Origin: Pirellulaceae bacterium
GTDB lineage: Bacteria; Planctomycetota; Planctomycetia; Pirellulales; Pirellulaceae
Assembly: GCA_023382975.1 (NCBI GenBank)
Contig: JAHDXO010000019.1
Span: 62,001-126,000 of the forward strand
DNA length: 64,000 bases
Reading direction: 5' to 3'
Under the pieces are notes generated by a model. The model did no database searches. It was not told the DNA's origin and saw only the letters and a program-made list of their open reading frames with translations. Every line of letters begins with the position of its first letter. Position 1 is the first letter of the stretch. Made by a program: the position numbers and the translations under genes. Of this stretch, positions 33,387 to 42,499 are shown in pieces.

Positions 33387-36125
33387 CTATGGAATACTTT
33401 CGAGAATGCGGTACGGGGTCAGGGTCACCGGTCCCAGCAGGCCCGAGGGCTTGGGATCCCAGCCGGAGCTGTCGAAGGGCTTGTACATGTGGTCGACAAA
33501 GTTGATTTCGTGGAACTTCTTCCATTCGACACCTCTCTTGTCCAGGTCGCGGATTCGATTGGCCGACAGGTTGGTCACTTCGATGGCCAATTCGTTGCGA
33601 CCCGGTTTGAGCAAGTTCGATAGATCGACGCGGAACGGATGCGCGACGAGGATTCCTGCGGGACGGTCATTGACCCAAACCCGGGCACTCTCGCGTACGT
33701 CGCCCAAGTCCAGAATCCAGCCGTCGGCGTTCGTCTCCGGCAAGTCGACCTGAATGGCATATCGGGCCGCACCGGCAAACCGATCGGCCTGCTCGCCGCC
33801 GATCTCCGTCCAGCATTTCAGCTCGCGCGTGGAAGAAGGCGGAGGCAAGACCGGGCCGCCCTCGGTGAACTCGACGCTCCATGGCCCTGCTACCGCGATC
33901 GGCTCGCCGAACGTTTCCGTGATCGGCCAAGCGGGTCCGTCGACTGTCTTGTCGGAAAAGGTGCGCAGCACGCGAGTTTCGCCAGGCTGCATCTGCAAAT
34001 ACACCTGGACCTGACCGCTCGCCCCTCGGAGCGAAGCGACTCCCGTCCGGCCCGTCATCGGATCCAGCAGCACGGCCGATTGGCAGGGCGAGGCCAGCCC
34101 TATCCATCCGCGAATCGGTTCGGCCGTGTGATTGGCGATAAAATACGACACTCCGTCGGGCCGCTTGCGGCGAATGAACTGCAAGCCGCAATCGACCAGG
34201 GGCTCGCGGGCAATCTGAGCGGCATCGAGCAGTTGCTGGAGGTCGTCGCCGATGACCAGCCTGCCCTTGCCCACTGTCTGGATGCTCGGAGCTTGTCGCG
34301 ACACGGCGGCCAGCAATTCGGTAAGACGCTGTTTCCGCTCGGCGTGGTCGTGCCAGCCCGGCACGTCTTCGGGAAGCCCCTTCCAGACCAGCACCGTGGC
34401 GCCCCCCTCGGCCAGGGCGAGCAGGTGCCGGGCAGTCTCGATCGTCATATACTTCGCCGCAGGCACGAGCAGCGTGCGATATTCGCCGCCGCCGGTTTGG
34501 AGCGTTCGACCATCGTTGCGCGTGCTCTGCACCTGCGCATCCGAGGCGAAATCAAAGGTGTATCCGTGCTCGATCATCCAGCGGCCGGCTTCACCGCAAG
34601 CGGTGGCGTCGATCCAATCGGGATGATGGACCGAGAAACGCAGTTCCCCATTGCCGCCGCCCATCCACAGATCGTAAACCGGCCAGTACAGCAACACGTC
34701 GTTGTGCGGCGTTCCCTCCTGCAGCACGCTCTGGCAGCGGGTGATATAGGCGTTCAGCGCCGGTATGTCGCGGAAGATCGAGTTCCGGGCGTTGGCCTGA
34801 GTCGAAGCGTAGAACAACCAGCCCGGCCAAGCGGTCTCCTTCGGCGAGTAGCAGATCCCGTGGTAGTAGATGCAGTTGATGCCATTCAACAGCAGCTTGT
34901 CCGACTCGGCCTTGATGTGCGACAGCGCTGTGTGGAAGTGGTTCCGCAGCCAGGTAAAACTCTCGGAGATCACCACCTTGCGGCCGGCCACGTGGGCGGC
35001 CGAGGAAGCGAACCGGTTGACCAGGTCGCTTTGGCGGTCGGGCCTGATCAACGCCGGATCGCGGCGGAATCCGGGGATGTCGAAGCGACTGGCCCCGAAC
35101 ACCTCGGTCTCCGGAATCGAGGCCGTCGCATACATGTCCAACAGGTTGGCCGGTGCGCCGTGGGCCTGCATCCGCAAACCGCTGCCGCGCTCGTTTCCCC
35201 AGCGGACGATCTGTTCGACTCGGCCGATCAGCACCTCGGAAAGCGTCTCCCGATAGTCGCAGACGACTCGCCGCGCTTGCTCCGCATCGCCGCGGCCGGC
35301 CAGAGCTTCGGCGTGGTCCTCCAGGGAATAGCCGCGCAACTGCCGGAAGGATTCCAGGAATTCGGGGCACCAGTTGCCGGGGTTCTCGAACGAGTCGTAA
35401 TAGAAGGCTCGCGGCGCGGCGCCGTTTCCTGCGGCAAAGTGCTTGTCCATCCAATCCAGATGAAAAGCGACGGCTGCCTGCGAGTAGGGATTGATGGTCA
35501 GTCCCTCGCCGCCAGGCCCGGCCCGCTTGACCTTGGCTGGATTCGGCCGCGCCTCGATCCTGCCACTTTCCACCACAAGATTCTGCTCGCCGAATTCCGG
35601 TGTCACATGCGGTCCGCCCATTCGCCAGCCGGAACTGGGTGTCAAGTCGATATTCATCCCCAGCCGCTTTGCCTCGGCCACGGCGTGGTTGAACATCTCG
35701 AACCACTTGGGCGAGAAGATGTCGATGAACTGCTCTTCCTCGCCGCGGACGCCGTAGATTCCGATCACGCCCATGTTGCCCCAGCCCGCCTTGCGGTACG
35801 TCTCCAGGTTCCAGGTAAGATCCTCTCGGGTCACCGCGCTGCCGGGCCACCACCAGTAGGCCCCCGGTCGGGCCTCGGGACGAACGACCGGCCAACCAAG
35901 AACGCCTCCAGAACTCTCTGCCGGGAGGAAAGCGTCGGGCAACGTCCACGGGGGCGTCGTGGCCTCGTAATCCTCTGGACGGTCGGGCGACGTCGACGCC
36001 CGAACGTGCTGTTGGCCGGGGAACAACCGTGCCTCGATCGTTTGCCCAGCGGCCATGCTCATCAAGCTGAGCAGGCAACTGACTGAGGCGAATGCGAAGA
36101 CCTTTGTCATGCCGCAGGCGTTCAT
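33387..36125 (-). CDS. GH106-like (alpha-L-rhamnosidase-type) exported glycosidase
   Basis: 912 residues from the ATG at 36125 (GAGGAG upstream). Signal peptide FAFASVSCLLSLMSMAAG. The aromatic-rich GAYWWWPGSAVTREDLTWNL near 90-110 and GMNIDLTPSSGWRMGGPHV near 165 are hallmarks of the GH106-like family; a GH2-type sugar-binding domain closes the protein (VRESARVWVNDRPAGILVAH, LSNLLKPGRNELAIEVTNL). It is about the normal length. It lies 43 bp behind a RhaT-like rhamnose symporter, giving a coherent unit: release rhamnose outside, import it. The catalytic residues were not assigned. Its last bases come within one unit of the REP array. Confidence 0.85.
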   Translation of the reverse strand: MNACGMTKVFAFASVSCLLSLMSMAAGQTIEARLFPGQQHVRASTSPDRPEDYEATTPPWTLPDAFLPAESSGGVLGWPVVRPEARPGAYWWWPGSAVTREDLTWNLETYRKAGWGNMGVIGIYGVRGEEEQFIDIFSPKWFEMFNHAVAEAKRLGMNIDLTPSSGWRMGGPHVTPEFGEQNLVVESGRIEARPNPAKVKRAGPGGEGLTINPYSQAAVAFHLDWMDKHFAAGNGAAPRAFYYDSFENPGNWCPEFLESFRQLRGYSLEDHAEALAGRGDAEQARRVVCDYRETLSEVLIGRVEQIVRWGNERGSGLRMQAHGAPANLLDMYATASIPETEVFGASRFDIPGFRRDPALIRPDRQSDLVNRFASSAAHVAGRKVVISESFTWLRNHFHTALSHIKAESDKLLLNGINCIYYHGICYSPKETAWPGWLFYASTQANARNSIFRDIPALNAYITRCQSVLQEGTPHNDVLLYWPVYDLWMGGGNGELRFSVHHPDWIDATACGEAGRWMIEHGYTFDFASDAQVQSTRNDGRTLQTGGGEYRTLLVPAAKYMTIETARHLLALAEGGATVLVWKGLPEDVPGWHDHAERKQRLTELLAAVSRQAPSIQTVGKGRLVIGDDLQQLLDAAQIAREPLVDCGLQFIRRKRPDGVSYFIANHTAEPIRGWIGLASPCQSAVLLDPMTGRTGVASLRGASGQVQVYLQMQPGETRVLRTFSDKTVDGPAWPITETFGEPIAVAGPWSVEFTEGGPVLPPPSSTRELKCWTEIGGEQADRFAGAARYAIQVDLPETNADGWILDLGDVRESARVWVNDRPAGILVAHPFRVDLSNLLKPGRNELAIEVTNLSANRIRDLDKRGVEWKKFHEINFVDHMYKPFDSSGWDPKPSGLLGPVTLTPYRILESIP

Positions 36126-36168
36126 AGGGGCTCCTCGATGTTGTTGCATGTCGGGCGAACTGGGGCAG

Positions 36169-37218
36169 TCACTCCGCCAAGTAGTTGCCGTAGCCGATCA
36201 CCGTTGTCGAGACGATCAGGGTGAGGATGCCAGCCCAGACCAGTGCTTTTGTCTTTCGGCTCGTACCGCGCCATTCGTGGAAGGCGATTCCCCACAGGTT
36301 GCTGAACACGATGATGAACGCCATGTGGATCGACCACGAAGAGAAGTCGAATCGTTCGCCCAGTTGAGTCGTGCCCATGCCGTAGAAAAAGAACTGGCCG
36401 TACCAGATCACCCCGCCCAGCGCCGACAAGAAGTAGTTGAGCACCTGTCGCGTCGCCGGGCCGGTCACATAATCGTGGAAACTGCGATTGCGAGCGTTGA
36501 GGATCAGGCACCAGGTGGCGTTGCTGGCGAAGCCGCCGAGCAGGATGATCACCAACACGGCATTGTTCGAGAAGACCGCCGCGGTCCCGTGCGCGATCGA
36601 TTGTTCGGCGATTGGTTTGCCGGCCGCCAATCCGAACGCGAAACAGGCGCTCAAGATCCCGGCCATCGCTGCCACCGCAAACCCTTTGCCCAACGCGAAC
36701 TCGGTCACGGCGGCCTTCTTCTGTTCCTCGGTCAATTCGCCTTCCTTGCTCATCCCCGCCCAGCCGCAAAGTCCGATGCCGCCCAAGCAGAGGATGATCC
36801 CGCCGATGATCACGATTCCGGAAGTTGCGGCGAGGATCTCCGCCAATTTGCCTTGGACGATGGGTGGAACGAGGGTTCCGAACGTCATGCAGAATCCGAG
36901 CGCGACCGAATAGCCCAGCGCCATGCCCAGGTATCGCACCGATAATCCGAACGTCAGGTTCCCCAGGCCCCACAGGATCCCGAAGATCATGCACAGCCCC
37001 CAGGCGTTGGCCGGGCTGCTGGCCAGCACGCCGAACAGGTCGGGCGTCGTCATCAGCGCGACGGCCCAAGGCGCCGCCAACCAAGCCGCCAGACCCATGA
37101 CCAGCCAGAAACTCTCCCACGACCACCGCTGCACTTTCTTGAGCGGTGCATAAAAACTGCCAGCGGCAAATCCGCCGATGGCATGCAGCAGAACGCCCAA
37201 GGCTGGGTTCGTGGTCAT
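36169..37218 (-). CDS. rhaT: L-rhamnose/proton symporter, RhaT family
   Basis: 349 residues with about ten hydrophobic helices, the normal size of RhaT (~344 aa). Family blocks: the N-terminal GGFAAGSFYAPLKKVQRWSW, WGLGNLTFGLSVRYLGMALG near 100, and FYGMGTTQLGERFDFSSWSI with LWGIAFHEWRGTSRKTKAL near the C-terminus. It imports L-rhamnose with a proton through the inner membrane. The GH106-like gene follows 43 bp downstream in the same direction. No rhamnose kinase, isomerase or aldolase is in this window. Confidence 0.9.
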   Translation of the reverse strand: MTTNPALGVLLHAIGGFAAGSFYAPLKKVQRWSWESFWLVMGLAAWLAAPWAVALMTTPDLFGVLASSPANAWGLCMIFGILWGLGNLTFGLSVRYLGMALGYSVALGFCMTFGTLVPPIVQGKLAEILAATSGIVIIGGIILCLGGIGLCGWAGMSKEGELTEEQKKAAVTEFALGKGFAVAAMAGILSACFAFGLAAGKPIAEQSIAHGTAAVFSNNAVLVIILLGGFASNATWCLILNARNRSFHDYVTGPATRQVLNYFLSALGGVIWYGQFFFYGMGTTQLGERFDFSSWSIHMAFIIVFSNLWGIAFHEWRGTSRKTKALVWAGILTLIVSTTVIGYGNYLAE

Positions 37219-37409
37219 CGATCGTTTCTCCGAAAGAGGCTGCGTCCCTTGTCACCAGACGCGGCCAGACCTCCGCACCGGATGGAATGACTGCGTCAAA
37301 ACGCCCTAAGTATAACGAGGCCATCCAGCGGGTACAGCAACCTCGAACTGCTTGCCCGCCGGCCCGGAATGTGAAAGAATGCTCCGCCAGGAAACGGAGG
37401 ACTGTGGCG

Positions 37410-39101
37410 ATGCGAGTGAAAAGTATGGCGTCGGAATTCGTTGCGGCGGTCCCGCAATCGTGGGCGGGCCGGTACGCGGCGTCGTTTTCGTACTGGGGGT
37501 TGGTGATCGCAACGCTGTTCTTCGCGGCGTCCCTCACCCCGTCGTTGCTGCCTCGCCACTTCGCGGTGCAGGGCGTCTTGTCGGGACTGGCGCTCGCCGT
37601 CGGGTACGGTGTCGGCGTCTTGGGTGTGTACGTCTGGCGTTACCTGGAACTCCCTAAGCCGAAAGCCACGCTGGACCGCGCGAGCAAGCTGATTACGGCG
37701 GTGGGTGTTGCGATCGTCGTCGGGCTCTTTTTGTGGCGGTCGTGCATTTGGCAGAACTCCATCCGTGAGTTGATGGAGATGGAACCGGTCGAAACGGCTT
37801 ATCCGTGGCGTGTCGGCGCGATCGCGTTCCTGACGGGCGCCCTGTGGGTTGCCCTGGCCCGATGCCTGCGCATCTGCTGGCACTTCGTCCATCGCAAGGT
37901 CAGCGCCGTGGTGCCGCGGCGCGTCTCGTATGTGCTGAGTACGATCCTCGTGGTTTTCGCCCTCGTTCTGATCGTCAACGATCTCGTCGCTCGGCTTGCC
38001 ATCGACGCCGCGGACGCCGCCTTCCTGCAGATCGACAAGTACTCCGGTCAAGACATCGAACAGCCGGCGGACGCGACGGCCTCGGGCAGCGCCGAATCCC
38101 TGATTCCCTGGGGGACGATCGGGATCCAGGGAAAACGCTTCATCACGACAGGCCCCAGCAAGCAGGCCATCAGCGAGTTCTGGGGCAAGGAGTCGCTTCC
38201 GCCGTTGCGAGTCTACGTCGGCATGCGCACCGAGGAAGAAATCGAGGAGCGTGCCGAGTTGGCCTTGGAGGAACTGAAACGGGTCGGTGGATTTGATCGC
38301 TCGGTGCTGGTCGTCGCCACTCCGACGGGCACCGGTTGGCTCGACCCCGGCGCCGTCGATACGATCGAGTATCTGCACGCGGGCGACACGGCGATCGTCA
38401 GCATGCAGTATTCGCATCTTCCCAGTTGGATCACGATCGTGGTCGACCCGGATCGCTCGCGCGTCGCTGCCCATGCGCTGTTCAGCGCCGTCTACCGACA
38501 CTGGACCACGCTTCCACGGGACAGTCGTCCCAAGCTGTATCTGCACGGACTGAGCCTCGGATCGCTGGGCTCGGAGGTCAGTGCCGACCTGTTCACGATC
38601 TTCGAAGATCCGATCCACGGTGGATTGTGGAGCGGCCCTCCCTTTCCGAGCGTGGCCTGGGCGCGGGCCACCCAGGCGCGGAATCCCGACTCGCCCATGT
38701 GGCTGCCGACGTTCCGCGACAGCTCGATGGTGCGGTTCACGGGCCGAGAAAGCTGTCTGGACGAAGGCGGCAAGCGGTGGGGGCCGATGCGTTTCGTCTA
38801 CCTCCAGCACGCCAGCGATCCGATGTGCTTCTTCTCGCCGACGCTGTTGTACCGCAGCCCCGGCTGGATGCACGGGCAACGAGGCCCCGACGTTTCCCCG
38901 TACTTGAAGTGGTTCCCGATCGTGACCTTTCTGCAAACGGGCTTCGACCTGCCGATGGCCACCAGCGTCCCCTTCGGCTACGGCCACAACTACGCAGCGT
39001 CCAGCTACATCGATTCCTGGATCGCGGTGACCGACCCCGCGGACTGGACGCCGGATGACACGAGACGCCTGAAGCAGCGATTTGCGGACCCGGACGAGTA
39101 A
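37410..39101 (+). CDS. Membrane-anchored alpha/beta hydrolase (Abhydrolase_9 type)
   Basis: 563 residues from the ATG at 37410 (ACGGAGG upstream). Four or five transmembrane helices occupy ~25-215 (YWGLVIATLFFAASLTPSLL, VLSGLALAVGYGVGVLGVYV, TAVGVAIVVGLFLW, VLSTILVVFALVLIVNDLV), matching the family's N-terminal domain. The catalytic part has RSVLVVATPTGTGWLDPGAV near 300 and the nucleophile elbow LYLHGLSLGSLGSE (Gly-x-Ser-x-Gly) near 375. Later blocks (GGLWSGPPFPS, LQHASDPMCFFSPTLLYRSP) agree with the family. The substrate is unknown; related proteins may act on lipids. It is convergent with the cardiolipin synthase gene. Confidence 0.85.
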   Translation: MRVKSMASEFVAAVPQSWAGRYAASFSYWGLVIATLFFAASLTPSLLPRHFAVQGVLSGLALAVGYGVGVLGVYVWRYLELPKPKATLDRASKLITAVGVAIVVGLFLWRSCIWQNSIRELMEMEPVETAYPWRVGAIAFLTGALWVALARCLRICWHFVHRKVSAVVPRRVSYVLSTILVVFALVLIVNDLVARLAIDAADAAFLQIDKYSGQDIEQPADATASGSAESLIPWGTIGIQGKRFITTGPSKQAISEFWGKESLPPLRVYVGMRTEEEIEERAELALEELKRVGGFDRSVLVVATPTGTGWLDPGAVDTIEYLHAGDTAIVSMQYSHLPSWITIVVDPDRSRVAAHALFSAVYRHWTTLPRDSRPKLYLHGLSLGSLGSEVSADLFTIFEDPIHGGLWSGPPFPSVAWARATQARNPDSPMWLPTFRDSSMVRFTGRESCLDEGGKRWGPMRFVYLQHASDPMCFFSPTLLYRSPGWMHGQRGPDVSPYLKWFPIVTFLQTGFDLPMATSVPFGYGHNYAASSYIDSWIAVTDPADWTPDDTRRLKQRFADPDE

Positions 39102-39120
39102 CGGAGAACACGACGCGGCG

Positions 39121-40569
39121 TCACAGCAGGGGGCTGACCAGTCGCAGGCAGTTCTCCAGCATTCGCTCGCCGAAGCTGCGGCGGTTCCACGTCTCGCGAT
39201 CCAACTCGACCGACTCCGCCAAATAGCCGTCCTGCAGCCGCGCCAATGCCGCGTTGAACTCCGCGTCGTACACGAACAACGAGACTTCGTAGTTCAGCCA
39301 CAGGCTGCGCAAATCCAGATTGGCGGTGCCGAACATGCACAAGTCGTCGTCCACCCGGATCGACTTGGTATGCAGCAAGCCGCCTCGATAGAGGTGAATG
39401 CGCACGCCCGCGGACGTCAAGTCGTCGTAGTACGACCGACACGCGTGACGAGTCAGGAACGAATCGACTTTCTCCGGCAGCACCAGACGCACCGTCACGC
39501 CGCGCGCGGCCGCGCCGCGCAACGCTTGCAGCAGCGATTCGTCCGGGATCAGATACGGGGTCGTCAGCACCAACTCTCGCTCGGCATTGTTCACGCACGA
39601 CAAGATCATGTGCAGCAGCGAATCGCCCCCCTGACCCGGCCCGGAACGGATCACCTGCAGATCCGCTGTTCCAACCTGAACGAACTTGGCGGAGGGCAGA
39701 CGGCTCAAGAGGCTGTCGAGCGTCTCGTCCGTCTCCAGCAGCCAATCGCTCAACATCGTCGAAGCGAGTGCGGCGACCGCAGCTCCTTCGATCCGCGCCA
39801 TGGCATCCACCCATTGCCCCACGCCGGCGTTCTGCTTGAAATGGCGCGGATCGACCATGTTCATGCTGCCGGTCCAGGCAACCGCGCCGTCGATCACCAC
39901 AATCTTGCGGTGCAGACGCAGATCGGTGCGCCCGATCAGGGTTCGAAAGATCCCAACCGGCAAAGCGGCCCGCAATTCGACACCGGCGGCGCGCAGACGT
40001 TCGGGCTGACCGCTCTTCCACCAAGGCCGCGCGCCAAGCGCATCGGTCAGCACCAGGCAGCGAACCCCGCGGCCCGCCGCCCGCACCAAGGCTTCAAGCA
40101 CTTCGTCCGCCAATCCGCCCGGGTTCCAGATGTAGAATTCCATCAAGACGCTGTTCCGCGCCGCGTCGATATCGCGGGCAATCGACGCCAGAATCTGCTC
40201 GGTGTCCGCCATCAATTCCAGTCGGCTGCCATGAACGACGTGCGCCCCAGCCAAAGCATGCCCCAGCCGGCCCATCGCCCTCAACGGTCCCCGGTGGCGG
40301 GACCAATCGACGTCCAACAGTTCAGGCCGGATCACCTTCGACGCAAGCTCCTGAAACCTCAGTGTCAGGGCTTGCAGCTTGTGCGCCCGGTCGCGCCCGA
40401 TGCGCCGTTCACCAACCAGCAAGTAGATCACCGCCCCCGCGTAGGGCAAGGCCATAATCAGCAACAACCAGGCGCACGCCACGCCGACCGGCGGGCGTCG
40501 CATAATGACGCGAATCACCAAGCCGACAACCACCGTGACGTGAACGAGCAATGAAATCGCAGCGATCAT
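39121..40569 (-). CDS. cls: Cardiolipin synthase (phospholipase D superfamily)
   Basis: 482 residues if started at the ATG at 40569; the frame extends upstream to 40677 but this start gives the normal length and places the two N-terminal transmembrane helices (AAISLLVHVTVVVGLVIRVI, CAWLLLIMALPYAGAVIYLL) at the front. Two HKD motifs are visible: LHRKIVVIDGAVAWTGSMN near 220 and LHTKSIRVDDDLCMFGTANL near 400. It joins two phosphatidylglycerol molecules into cardiolipin at the membrane. No clear Shine-Dalgarno is present before the chosen start. Confidence 0.9.
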   Translation of the reverse strand: MIAAISLLVHVTVVVGLVIRVIMRRPPVGVACAWLLLIMALPYAGAVIYLLVGERRIGRDRAHKLQALTLRFQELASKVIRPELLDVDWSRHRGPLRAMGRLGHALAGAHVVHGSRLELMADTEQILASIARDIDAARNSVLMEFYIWNPGGLADEVLEALVRAAGRGVRCLVLTDALGARPWWKSGQPERLRAAGVELRAALPVGIFRTLIGRTDLRLHRKIVVIDGAVAWTGSMNMVDPRHFKQNAGVGQWVDAMARIEGAAVAALASTMLSDWLLETDETLDSLLSRLPSAKFVQVGTADLQVIRSGPGQGGDSLLHMILSCVNNAERELVLTTPYLIPDESLLQALRGAAARGVTVRLVLPEKVDSFLTRHACRSYYDDLTSAGVRIHLYRGGLLHTKSIRVDDDLCMFGTANLDLRSLWLNYEVSLFVYDAEFNAALARLQDGYLAESVELDRETWNRRSFGERMLENCLRLVSPLL

Positions 40570-41049
40570 CGACAACCAATCGCAAAAAGGAAGGAGAAGT
40601 CTACCGGAGACGACAGCGGCTGCCTCGGCGGCAACGCCGCGTAAACTCGTGAACCGAAAGTGGCAGCCGCCGCGCAACAGGATATTATGCTCTCCGCATC
40701 ACAGCGTCCAGTCGGCGAGGATCTCTTCGTCAAACGTGGACGATGGACGTGTGACTGGAGATCTCGGTGTTCGTCGTGCAGATGTCATGCTCGAGAGCGC
40801 TGGCCGGAACCGGCCAGTACAAAGGCAGAACTCTACAGCGAGCCGCTTCTCCCACGCTGCCGTTCTTTTCCGCCGAGCGCGCCGGGCTACTTGAACGAGG
40901 ACGAGATCGTGGCGGGGTCTACCGCCCCGCAACCTCTTTCCCGCGACAACGTCTCTCTCCCCCGAAACCTCTCCACCTAGTCACCGCACGATCTAATCAT
41001 TCATTAGTTCTGTCGTCGGTTGCCGATGCGAGCCCTACAATTCGGTCAA
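40570..41049. other. Intergenic region, nothing recognised
   Basis: About 480 bp upstream of the cardiolipin synthase gene. A perfect inverted repeat CTGGCCGG-AA-CCGGCCAG lies at 40800-40817 and a GCGGGG/CCCCGC hairpin near 40914-40932; either could be an operator or terminator but there is no further evidence. No gene is supported. Confidence 0.45.
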
Positions 41050-41499
41050 TCACCACTTCAGCGTGAACGGTTCGTCGGTAAACGGATCATGGTTGAGCAA
41101 TTTCATCTGCTCGCCAGTCGGGTAGGCGCAATGGCCCGGAATCCACTTTGTCAGCGGATAGTACGCCTGTCGTGCAAGCTCTTGGGCTGTCGGATTCAGG
41201 CTGAATATCACAATGTTGTGGTTTGGATCATCAGGGTGAGCCAGCGAGAATTCGAAGGTTCGAAAGATGCGAAAAGCCAGAAACGTGCCAACATAGAGAA
41301 GGACAACAGTGACCCCCGCGAGCGTCAGGGTCTTCGGCCATCCTCGGCGATTTATTGCCATGCGTGAATCCACTAACCAAGCGACACCCAATATTACGAT
41401 GGACGTGATTGTCGCCGCGATGCCGAATGTCATCACGCCGCCAATCGAATAACCGACGCCCGCCATCACCAGGAGCATCGAGCGCAGAGTCCACTGCAT
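41050..41499 (-). CDS. Small membrane protein of unknown function
   Basis: 149 residues from the ATG at 41499 (MQWTLRSMLLVMAGVG...); an upstream ATG at 41520 is possible. Two or three hydrophobic segments (SMLLVMAGVGYSIGGVMTFG, ITSIVILGVAWLVD, TLAGVTVVLLYVGTFLAF) precede a soluble C-terminal domain of ~70 residues with HNIVIFSLNPTAQELARQAY. The opening TLRSMLL resembles other small planctomycete membrane proteins. No function can be assigned. Confidence 0.6.
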   Translation of the reverse strand: MQWTLRSMLLVMAGVGYSIGGVMTFGIAATITSIVILGVAWLVDSRMAINRRGWPKTLTLAGVTVVLLYVGTFLAFRIFRTFEFSLAHPDDPNHNIVIFSLNPTAQELARQAYYPLTKWIPGHCAYPTGEQMKLLNHDPFTDEPFTLKW

Positions 41500-41537
41500 C
41501 CGTGGTTTGCCTCTCTCCACAAGGGATTCAACGACAG

Positions 41538-41627
41538 AACGTCACTGATCACGAGGCGGCGACGATTGACTGTCCATTGCCGAAACGTCGGACTTCGCCG
41601 CTCCCGTGCATCGGATTGTTCGTTGCT
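41538..41627 (+). repeat. 90-bp dispersed element at the 3' end of module 1
   Basis: Aligns without gaps to 42262-42351 at about 82% identity; a 32-base core (alignment positions 54-85) is identical. It supplies the last ~28 codons of the small protein on the minus strand, in both modules. It was either duplicated together with the module or inserted twice. Confidence 0.7.
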
Positions 41628-41766
41628 TGATTTGGGCAACGGGATGCCCGCCCGCCACCAATCGCTCGAATTCGTCGTGCAGGTAGGCGGCGAGGTGCTC
41701 GCCGTGTTCGGCCTGGATCTGTGACCGAACACGGTACAGCTCTTCGAGGATGGGATTCTTAAGCAT
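41542..41766 (-). CDS. Small protein of PIN module 1
   Basis: 74 residues from the ATG at 41766, which lies inside the end of the PIN gene (8-nt overlap), so translation is coupled. The N-terminal half is a charged helix (NPILEELYRVRSQIQAEHGE, then LAAYLHDEFERLV). The last ~28 residues (QRTIRCTGAAKSDVSAMDSQ...) are encoded by a dispersed repeat shared with module 2 and may not be functional. Position after, not before, the PIN gene is unusual for an antitoxin, but pairing with a PIN gene twice supports a partner role. Confidence 0.65.
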   Translation of the reverse strand: MLKNPILEELYRVRSQIQAEHGEHLAAYLHDEFERLVAGGHPVAQIKQRTIRCTGAAKSDVSAMDSQSSPPRDQ

Positions 41767-42241
41767 CGGACGATCCTCCCAGAAACTCCATTGGCGTGCA
41801 AACCAGGAGTCCGGCAAGCCCAAGGTCGGCGAGCATGCGATACACTCTCGGCAGGACGCTGGCATTTGCGATGTGTCGACAATTCAACGTCAACAGGTAT
41901 TGTACACCCGCAAGCGCCGCAATGGCCAGATGCAGGGCATCGACACGTGCTGCAGCGGGAATCAGTGAGCGGGCGACCAATTCGTCAGCTACCCGGTCGA
42001 CGTCCGGGTTCTCACCGAGAATGGGAATGTCGGCCAACATCGCAAGTCGTCGAGCAGCGGCGTCGGGGTCGCCTCTGGCGGCTTCGGCCAAGACAAGTTG
42101 CGACGTCACCACTGCGTATTTCGGTCGTTGTTCCGCCATCCAACGCCGCGCTTGATCTTGCATTGTCGCCGTCGCCGGGTCGGAAGACGGACGAGCCGTT
42201 GCATGGCTGACGATCGAGGTCTCAAGGTAAACGGTATCCAT
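41759..42241 (-). CDS. PIN-domain protein, module 1 (toxin-like)
   Basis: 160 residues. PIN subfamily with Glu in the first acidic position (TVYLETSIVS), SQLVLAEAARGDPDAAARRL (Glu), RVDALHLAIAALAGVQYLLT (Asp), and NCRHIANA at the end. This resembles VapC-type subfamilies annotated as type II toxin PIN proteins. It overlaps the following small gene. It probably cleaves RNA; the activity and antitoxin are unproven. Confidence 0.8.
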   Translation of the reverse strand: MDTVYLETSIVSHATARPSSDPATATMQDQARRWMAEQRPKYAVVTSQLVLAEAARGDPDAAARRLAMLADIPILGENPDVDRVADELVARSLIPAAARVDALHLAIAALAGVQYLLTLNCRHIANASVLPRVYRMLADLGLAGLLVCTPMEFLGGSSDA

Positions 42242-42261
42242 GTCAGCATCTTACCGCAACG

Positions 42262-42351
42262 AACGTCACCGATCACGGGGCGACGACGAAAAGCTGTCCA
42301 CTTCAGTCCCGCCCGACTTCGCCGCTCCCGTGCATCGGATTGTTCGCTGCT
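42262..42351 (+). repeat. 90-bp dispersed element at the 3' end of module 2
   Basis: Partner of 41538-41627 (82% identity, gapless, 32-base identical core). It encodes the C-terminal tail of the second small protein (QRTIRCTGAAKSGGTEVDSF). Confidence 0.7.
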
Positions 42352-42499
42352 GGCGTTGCGAAATCAGGCGGCCGGACGCTTCCAGCCTCGCTTGGGCATC
42401 GCGTAGGTATGCTGCCGTGTCGCCATCCCAGTCAGCAAGGATTTGTCGCCTAGCTGCATGCAGTTCATCAAGTATCGGATTACGTGTCATCGTCATCAC
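42266..42499 (-). CDS. Small protein of PIN module 2
   Basis: 77 residues from 42499, overlapping the end of the PIN remnant by 20 nt; a second start ATG lies three codons in. Homologous to the small protein of module 1: NPILDELHAARRQILADWDG, then TAAYLRDAQARLEAS, and the same repeat-derived tail. Like its counterpart it may be an antitoxin or accessory of the PIN protein, which is broken here. Confidence 0.6.
   Translation of the reverse strand: MMTMTRNPILDELHAARRQILADWDGDTAAYLRDAQARLEASGRLISQRQQRTIRCTGAAKSGGTEVDSFSSSPRDR

Noticed and set aside
33639..36086. 815-codon plus-strand ORF opposite the GH106-like gene
   Set aside because: Antisense shadow; the minus-strand product has a signal peptide and GH106/GH2-type motifs with a good ribosome site.
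40800..40817. Perfect palindrome CTGGCCGG-AA-CCGGCCAG as an operator
   Set aside because: A single GC-rich palindrome in a GC-rich genome with no regulator nearby; not enough support for a specific claim.
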